Source: Amanita rubescens (lineage: Eukaryota; Basidiomycota; Agaricomycetes; Agaricales; Amanitaceae). Taken from it: 64,000 nt of DNA. The position numbers and the translations under genes are program-made. The notes below the pieces were generated by a model. That model was not told where the DNA came from. It searched no databases and was given only the letters and a program-made list of their open reading frames with translations. Below, piece by piece: positions 56,747-64,000 of the stretch; the stretch's first letter is position 1, and every line of letters starts with the position of its first letter. Location: assembly GCA_015039365.1 (NCBI GenBank), contig WION01000001.1, positions 496,001-560,000 of the forward strand, written 5' to 3'.

Positions 56747-58629
56747 TCAAATAGGAATAGCCACGATGGACGCGTTCAGCGTGACGTCGACACCAGGTTG
56801 CCGACACACGGTGGTGATCTTCCAGCCAGCACTTTCAAAGAGTTGGTCGAATTGTCGGATTGTCCGTTCTTGCGCATTGAAAAGAGTCATCATCTGTCAC
56901 GATAATATCAACTATTTGAGAAGGATGTCAAGCCAAGAAAAACGTACAGCGATGTCAGCGAGGTAGAGCAAATCGTTCACAACGCCCCAATTGGCGAGGA
57001 GGGGGTTGGGCGCTTTTAAATGCACCGCACCGCTGATACCGTCAGCACTATCTTCGTCCGTTTCACTTTCATGACACGCGTAGGGCACCATCATCTCCAT
57101 GCAGATAAGTTTCGTGTTTGGGGTGGCCGCGTCCCTCAGTTGCTTCAAAATCTTCAAACTATATTCGTCCGACCAGTCGTGCAATACATTCTTGATGAAA
57201 AATACAGAGGCGTTCGTCTGCGGCTGGACAGTGAGGAAATCATGAGCTGCGTGGTCGTGTTAGATCATGGTCACCAAAGTTATGTTGGGTATTTACCTTG
57301 GAACTGGACTCGACTAGACGTCAGCGCCTCGGGCAGCTCTTTCTTCCAAATCTACAACACGGCGGTGAGTAACTGTTCGCCCATACCGATAAATGCGTAC
57401 ATCAACCCCATTCTCAATCGCAGGTTGACGATCCTGAACCACGATTTTCAAGTCGGGAAATTCTCTCGCGAGAACTAGCGAAGCTGTTCCAACACCACCA
57501 CCCACATCGACTACCAACGCGTTAGGGGGAAGTGACTTCCAGTTGTAAGCTATTTTCCACTGAGTTTTCGTACGCATAAAATTGTTGCTAGCTTTGTTTA
57601 CCTGATAAAATGGGCGCGGTGGTAGCGAGAGCCTGCACGCCGCGCATGCTCGTGTCGAACCTGCGCTGATAAAAAGCATTCTCAGGTTGTTCGAGCCACT
57701 CCCAATAAGTCTTTCCATCGCCGATCACCCTTGAGAATGAAGCATCAGCTGGTTCACCGGATTTGTCGGTCTTCGAATTGTTAACGGTCTCCCAGAAATA
57801 TGTAGAAGATTTAAAGTGTTCATTAAGCCTTGCACCGGGCAGTAAGTTACCTAATGTTGACTTCAAAGGTTGTGTTAACTAACATAACTCCCATAATGGC
57901 TGCGATTCCATTTGTATCATCATGTTTACGAGTTGAGCTTTACAAGTGTCAATCAGACCTTTTTAGAGTGCGCGATGTGGTGTCACGTACTTTGCGATGA
58001 TGGTTTTGAGGTATCAAGCAAGCTTGAAATTCGGTTATTTGCGAAGATGTTCGGCTTCACCTCACGGTAGATATGGTGCGTGGCCAACATCCTCAGGCAC
58101 GAAGCTGTGAAACGCAAGTTCCTAGTAAAAGTATCTCCTGCCGCGGCATTATCCCCTACCAAGCTTTTGCGCATCTAAATCGTTCTTGGTAGCGATTTCG
58201 TTGATGTGTAATCCCTACCCAAATGGTTGAGAGATCTAATGAAAATGCCATTGAACTAACATCTGGTCCCGCTTCACGGAGAATCTCTGTTACGCTGCCT
58301 TCTAAGCATGTGCGGATGGCAGCTGATTTGACATGCTAGGGGGGCTTCAGTGATTTGAATAGCAGGACGAGACCGTTGGGACTTACTCCGCCCACGGCGT
58401 AGTACAGGACATTTCGGGGTGGCGATACGATAGCATTCAGTTGCACAGTAGCGGCACTGATGACACTGATGGCCTCTGCGGCAGCTGGATTGTCCCTGAA
58501 TGCTTCAGAAGCCGGATGGAAGGGCTCATCAAGGCTGGGAAGTTGAGTATTGCTTTTGATACATGCTTGCTCCAGATCGTCGACGGACTTGGTGATGAAA
58601 TTGAGTAGCTGGCGGACCTGCTCAAACAT
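56747..58629 (-). CDS. COMT-like O-methyltransferase 3
   Basis: First exon MFEQVRQLLNFITKSVDDLE from 58629, then LRMLATHHIYREVKPNIF, TRKHDDTNGIAAIMG over an intron, YWEWLEQPENAFYQRRFDTS, SAM motif VVDVGGGVGTASLVLA, catalytic MHDWSDEYSL, CMEMMVPYACHE, LLANWGVVND, and the end VDVTLNASIVAIPI with the stop at 56747. The exons checked are intact. Close in all parts to copies 1, 2 and 4. Confidence 0.82.
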
Positions 58630-58975
58630 TTTATCAGTGTTGTGTAACTTACGAGTGGCAAGAAAGTGGTCATTTATATTCAAATGCAAATGACGTGAAA
58701 CCTTGGGACGTCGTCATCTCCAATTTATCATGGGTGGGTACCGTTGACGTTGACGTTGACCATGAAAAGAGTCCGACAAGTTGAACAACCGTCTTGTGCT
58801 ATTAGTATTAATAATTAATTTGAATACATGGGAGAAAATGGTGATAAAAAGTCCCAGGTTCGCGCGTCCTTCGCTATGTGGGCACCTTAAAGTAAGGATG
58901 TATGCTACATGATATGTACTTCAATAATAAAAAATGCCCGTCCATCCTTCATTACAGTAATGTAATGCTCCGATC
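58630..58975. other. Upstream region of O-methyltransferase 3
   Basis: AT-rich, about 350 bases, including a GTTGACGTTGACGTTGAC stretch at about 58743. No gene. Confidence 0.4.
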
Positions 58976-59640
58976 AAATTGGTGCAGCGTATGACGGAAG
59001 GGCATTGGGCAACGTTAACGCCGCGTTGCCAACGCAATGCCGTGATCTTCCGATCAGCATTGTTGAGAAACAGTGATCAAATCGCCGAGTCGTCCGTTTT
59101 TGTCCGTTCAAAAGAGTCAGCACCTCGTTGTGGTAGCACTAATGATTCCCTCAGAGGGACAGAAGGATAAACGCACGAACATGTCGACGGTATAAGTGAC
59201 ATTGCTCGCAGCGCTAGTTGATAGGCACCGCCGCGTCGGTCACTGTGCCATCAACAACTAAGTTATGCTCCGCTTGATGGCATGTATGTATGCCTCGACA
59301 ACCACATGTTGTTTCGGGATCTTTGAGGTATATTTGTCCGACCAATCATGCCGCACCCAGGAAAAAAATAGAAGCACCCGCCTGTGGTTGAGCAGCAAAG
59401 AAATTGTGCACTATGCGTTCTCGTTAATAGATTATAATCAACATAATTTTGCACGCAAGATATTTACCTTGGAACTGAACGCGACCGGACGAATTTCTCG
59501 GGCTGTTCAACAAAAAATCCTAGAACCCCTTCCATTGCCGACTGCCCTAGTGTACTCGTCACCAAGTCATCCAACTGACCTTGTCATTGCGTTCACGGTA
59601 AATACACATTATTGGTATGGCAGGAAGTTAAGAAAATGGC
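58976..59640 (-). pseudogene. Decayed O-methyltransferase copy between genes 3 and 4
   Basis: The last-exon counterpart at 58979-59130 still resembles the array genes (the region for RTIxQFDQL and AGWKI) but is frameshifted. The exon with the catalytic HDWSD survives in part at about 59300-59400 (DWSDKY is readable on the minus strand as a broken text). SAM-binding and N-terminal exons are missing. A relic truncated on the 5' side. Confidence 0.75.
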
Positions 59641-59691
59641 CATTCATTCTTCGCTAACGCTCGTAATCAAATAGGAACGGCTTCGATGGCA
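59560..59691. repeat. Segment duplicated at the right window end
   Basis: The bases around AAGTCATCCAACTGACCTTG through CAAATAGGAACGGCTTCGAT recur at 63855-64000 with a few indels. The duplication covers the 3' flank and last codons of an O-methyltransferase gene. Confidence 0.85.
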
Positions 59692-61561
59692 GAGTGAAGA
59701 ACGACGGCGCCATGTTGCCGACGCACTGCCGTAATCTTCCATCCGGCACTCTTGCAAAGCTGATCGATTTGTTTGATCGTCCGTTCTTGTCCGTTTAACA
59801 GAGTCAGCATCTGTGATGTTGATATCCTGATTAGCCCGCTCAGACGCTGGGATTCGGAAAAGACATACACATAAGTCAATACAATAGGTAAAATCGTTCA
59901 CGGTGCCCCAATTGGCAAGTAGAGGGTTTGGTGCTTTGACAGACACAGCGCCGGCAATGCCATCGGCGTTTTCTTCCGTTTCGTGGCATGCATAGGGCAA
60001 GATAACGTCGATAATGATGAGTTTCGTACTGGGAGTGGCCGCGTCCCTCAGATGTTTCAGAATCTTCAAGCAATATTCATCCGACCAGTCGTGCATCACG
60101 CTCTTCACGAAAAATATAGAAGCATCGTTCTGAGGTTGGGGAGCAAAGAAATCGTGCACTATGCCTCGCATTAGATGATAATAAACATGATTACCACACG
60201 ATATTTACCTTGGAGCTGGACTCGACCAGACGACAGTGCATCAGGCAATTCTTTTTTCCAAAACTATAAGAGGTGAGTCACCGGTGGCCCATTTGAGATC
60301 GTAAATAAACAACACACCCCAACACCAGCATCGACAACAGGCTGGCGATCTTGAATGACAAACTTCAGATGAGGGAACTCCTTAGCGAGGGATAGAGATG
60401 CGGCTCCGACGCCACCACCGACATCGACTACCACGGCATTGGCAGGAAGCGATTTCCAGTCGTACCCTATTTTGCTGTAAGCCCTTGCAGGTACAAACCC
60501 ATTACGAAGAAAAGTCACCGGCTATGAACGACGTGGGGCTTCTGAATATTTGAGAGCCCCGCATACCAATGTCGAATCTGCGCTGGTTATAAGCATTCTC
60601 AGGTTGTCCAATATAATCCCAATATGTCCCTCCATTGCCGACTGCCATAGAGAATGCAGTTTCTGTAGCTTCACCAGATTTGGCGGTCTTTGGGTTGCTA
60701 GTGATCTCCCAGAGATATGCAGAAGCTTTAAAGGCCTCGTCGAGCCTTAAGTTAAACGATAAGCTGTTCACGTCAACTTCCGAAAGCATCAACCTACCAA
60801 TGACCTAGCATGGCAGGGAGTCCAAATGTACCGTCATATTTGTGATATGGGCTTTAGGCGGTATCAGAAAAACCTGTTCGCATTGACCAATGACCACGAT
60901 ACATACTCTGCAATAATTTCGGCGCTCGGCTTCAGAGTATCGAGCAAGCTGGAAACTCGATTGTTCGTGAAGAAGTCTGGCTTCACCTCGCGATAAATAT
61001 GCTGTGTGGCCATTATTCTCAGGCACCGTGCTGACGGAGATATCCTGCTTAGAAAATAACTGCGTACAGGGATAACTATCGCCTACCAAGCTTCTGTGAA
61101 TCCAATCCATTCTTGGCAGCGATATTGTCGACGTGCAATCCCTGTATGACAGGTAAAGCAAGGGATGCAATGATAGCATCGTCGAATACCAACTTCCGGA
61201 CCTGCCTCACGCAGGATCTCTGTTACACTCCCCTCCAGGCACATGCGGATGGCAGCTGATCTCCAATGCTTGACTACTGGTCAGTAATTTCAACGATGCG
61301 TAAGCCAATGGGACTTACTCCACCAACGGCGTGGTTAAGAACGGCATGGGGTGGTGATAGGACAGTTCCTAGATGTGATGCAGCGGCGGTGGCAACAGCA
61401 GTGGCCTCTGCTGTGACTGGATTAACCCAGAACGCTCTGTGAGCGGGGTCAAAGGGATCATCGAGGCTTGGAACTTCCATCTTGGTTTCGATGCATGCTT
61501 GCTCGAGGGTATCGACAGATTTTGTGATGAGATCGAGTAACTGGCGTATCTCCTGGAACAT
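59667..61561 (-). CDS. COMT-like O-methyltransferase 4
   Basis: First exon from 61561 (MFQEIRQLLDLITKSVDTLE). Then LRIMATQHIYREVKPDFF, PYHKYDGTFGLPAMLG over an intron, YWDYIGQPENAYNQRRFDIG, SAM motif VVDVGGGVGAASLSLA, catalytic MHDWSDEYCL, ILPYACHE, LLANWGTVND, and the end VVLHSAIEAVPI with the stop at 59667. It is the most divergent of the four at the N-terminus and C-terminus (HGAVVLH in place of PGVDLT), which suggests a different substrate; that is inference. Confidence 0.82.
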
Positions 61562-63972
61562 GTTGATCAATGGCACAAATCCTGGGTATTGAGGTCGAGC
61601 GCTGGACCTTTGATAAGCGGTAATCTACTCTTGCCCCAAGGAGTTGTACCGAATGTCGACTTACTTAGTAATTGCTGGAACATGTGCCAGTTTCGAGCGC
61701 GCTGCTTTCCCATATTAGGGCACCCAATCGTCTCGCCCCTACCCAAAGCCAGGGCACGTGGTCAGGTTCAGAGTTACCAGGGATAGTCGTTATTTATATA
61801 ATGGAGATTGTTGAGGTATGGAGTTATCAAGGACGGAGGATAACCCTGCCAATGCCGTTGATGCGCCAAGCGTGTGGCACGCAACAAAGATCACGCGCAC
61901 GGATAGTGACAAACCTCCGGTTTGGACCTATTCCTATACTTCTTTTTATTACCTTGTTGTTCGTGTTGGTCGTTTTGTGCGTCATACGCGATCCGAAAGG
62001 GGGGGGGGGGGGACAGATTGTCCAATCCCGACGCTACCACTGGCAAGCTCGTTCTTTTGTCTCCTACTCTTCTCCCCACACCCATGTCTTTTCGACCAAC
62101 TTTTCATTCACTATTATGCTCCTCATAGGTGGCTTCACGTACCATTTCTTCGGTCCTCTCCAAAACCAACATTGAAAAACTTCTCATTATGCGCGTGCTA
62201 GCTATGAGAGGGGACGATGGCGTCCGCCGTTCCACTGACTCCAACACCCAGCAGCAGCATGATCTACGCCACTTCCAGGACCTTCCGCCTCAGAAACCCT
62301 TGCTCCCTTCCCCAAATCTACCTCAATCGTCGCCTCATCTACGATAACACTATCCACCCTCGCCTCTATCCCAACTTGGTCGGGGAACTACCCTCCCACA
62401 TTGGATGCGATTCTGTCCCCTAACGCAAACGCCATCCATGCGAGACAGAGCATCCAACCTTTGTCTCACACTTTGAGAAACGGGTTGCCGAAAGAGAGCA
62501 GGGACGCGATTGTGGCGGGGATTTTACCCGGGTAGACCTCTTGGGGCGTTGGTTGGGCGTGTTGTGGATTTTGTGGGTGGCCGGGTTCCTATGTTCTTTT
62601 TGTAGCGCTGACGAGTTTGACAGATCGGCGAGATTGGCAATAAACGATGCGGCTCCTCCACGTCCCGCATACATCTTGGATTTTTGTCGGTATTTTAATC
62701 CGGAACAGGTGAAGATGGCCCCTAATCGAGGCTGAGCGGTTCCCGTTCTTTCTCCTCCCTCCTCCAACTATCCAATATAATCCGCGTTCTTTGAATAGTG
62801 ACGTTATTGGCAAAAGGAATTGTGCGGTACGCTTCAAAGGGGAATAACGTTAGTGTCTCTTTCAAAGTTTTCAAAAGTTTCAAGTCGGCTTATCCATCTT
62901 ACGCATATATATAGGACGCGTGGGCCATCGAGCCTTTGTACCACCTAGTAACGAGGTAACGTACCTAACCACTTTGCACCCTCTATTCGTACTCGTAAGC
63001 TCTTCTTGGCCTTTCTTCTCCTCATTGTCCTCACGCATCCAGTCTTGCGTCGCAACGCGCCACTTCACCGTCGCCCTCCCCGTTCTCCAAGTCCCCATCA
63101 TCAACCTCGTTCCATTGGTTGATATTGATAGTTTGCGCTCGAATGTCGACGTTCAGGTGACGTTATTCAAGTCTTCTGCTACGCTCTGAGCTAGTGATGC
63201 GCTCATATCTCCATTCACCTCACTTGATCTCCCTACGAACGGACTGCACGCTAACGTTTTTTTCTCTGTTCGCGCATTTACCTAGCAACGCCGCAGCGCC
63301 CACGCTATGCTTTACCCTGATTCGGGCAGGTACCACCACCTTGTTCACTCCTGTCTAGTGGTTCTGTTCCAATTAAGAGATTAGGGTTTTCGTTTCACAT
63401 GGCTGTAATGTTATGGGGTTTCTTTTCGTTCTTGTCCATTCCTGGGCTTCACCCTATGGCACGATTTGCACCAGGCGTAAGGGGAGAAATGCGAACGCAC
63501 TCATCAATCAAGTCACCAAGTCAAAACGCCTCCTATACGCCGTATTTTTCCACGCTTCCGACACGCTACCTTCTTATGCTAATCTAAATGTTAACCCATT
63601 CTACGAACGGTCTGACATTTGCGCCGTGTCTGATCGTGACTCTTCCATCTGTCTAAGCTAATCACTCCCACCTTTTGCAAAATAAAGATTACCACCGAAC
63701 TCAATGACGCTGTTATGGCCGGAGCTTTTCACGGTGAGTTTTCTTATACTCACCATGTTGCCTGTGTTAATCGATCGCGGTGAATAGTGCCGGTTCTGCT
63801 TTGGTCTGGGCAAAGTTAAGTTTAAAGCCTATTGCTCATCAGACCCATTCTTGTCAAGTCATCCAACCTGACCTTGTCATTGCGTTCATGGTGAATACAC
63901 GTTATTGGTACAGAAGGTTAAGAAAATGATCACTGGCATTCATTCGATTTCATCCTCCGCTAATGCAAGTTA
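61562..63972. other. Long gene-poor stretch
   Basis: About 2.4 kb. At 61660-61685 the minus strand encodes MFQQLLSK, a relic of an O-methyltransferase first exon. A run of 14 G stands at 61999-62012. Overlapping frames of 60-130 codons on both strands (61672-62420 plus, 62420-62767 minus) lack domains and paralogues, and none is convincing. From 63855 on, the sequence is the duplicated flank described at 59560-59691. Confidence 0.5.
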
Positions 63973-64000
63973 TCAAATAGGAACGGCTTCGATGGCGGAG
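63973..64000 (-). CDS. O-methyltransferase 5, only the C-terminal codons in the window
   Basis: The last 28 bases encode SAIEAVPI and the stop, the same as the end of copy 4, in the same orientation. The gene continues beyond the window. Confidence 0.75.

Noticed and set aside
62129..62767. Overlapping frames on both strands as a small gene
   Set aside because: No domain, no splice support and no way to choose among several overlapping frames.

Overview
The window looks like nuclear DNA of a filamentous basidiomycete (Agaricomycetes). The genes carry many introns of about 45-70 bases with GT-AG (some GC-AG) borders. The gene families are typical of mushrooms and their relatives: CAP59/CMT1-type GT69 glycosyltransferases, NACHT-ankyrin STAND proteins, COMT-like O-methyltransferases, SRPK-like kinases, AAA-ATPase-like proteins and a family I recognise only from Agaricomycetes. 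The mix of G-domain/kinase fusions and expanded families resembles Rhizoctonia/Ceratobasidium, but that assignment is an inference. This is accessory, repeat-driven DNA, with tandem gene families, relics and transposons almost throughout.

Layout. (1) 1-14.8 kb: TKL-like protein kinases A, B and C. B is a fusion of a GTP-binding (G) domain with a TKL kinase, split by a 6.1-kb Mutator-like (MULE) transposon at 5284-11397 that has terminal inverted repeats and a 9-base target-site duplication. (2) 14.8-23.7 kb: an unassigned intron-containing gene, a short non-LTR retroelement copy with a 14-base duplication, an intron-containing tRNA, an SRPK-like kinase, a decayed fourth kinase copy (D) and a multi-exon Agaricomycete gene. 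(3) 23.8-27.5 kb: an apparently intact G-domain/kinase fusion (E). (4) 28-46.3 kb: a divergent SGNH-hydrolase/GT69 pair, then a segmental duplication of GT69 plus NACHT-ankyrin genes. In total there are three GT69 copies (one broken) and two NACHT-ankyrin copies (one frameshifted). Kinase-tail relics flank this block on both sides. (5) 46.9-64 kb: a tandem array of four minus-strand O-methyltransferases, one relic and a fifth gene cut by the window end. An AAA-ATPase-like gene and a 197-base tandem repeat lie inside the array.

How the genes may work together. The G-domain/kinase fusions and the NACHT-ankyrin proteins are signalling-type NTPases expanded by tandem duplication, a pattern seen in fungal self/non-self or immune-like repertoires; that role is inferred. 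The GT69 and SGNH proteins both look like type II membrane proteins for extracellular glycan synthesis or modification. The O-methyltransferases suggest specialised metabolism, but no backbone synthase is present in the window.

Most promising for novelty: the G-domain/TKL-kinase fusion (analogous to ROCO/LRRK architecture), in which two copies carry a C-x2-C-x4-C-x2-C insertion after the APE motif of the kinase; and the MULE whose transposase reading frames continue into a PHD finger and a Trp-rich chromatin-reader-like segment.
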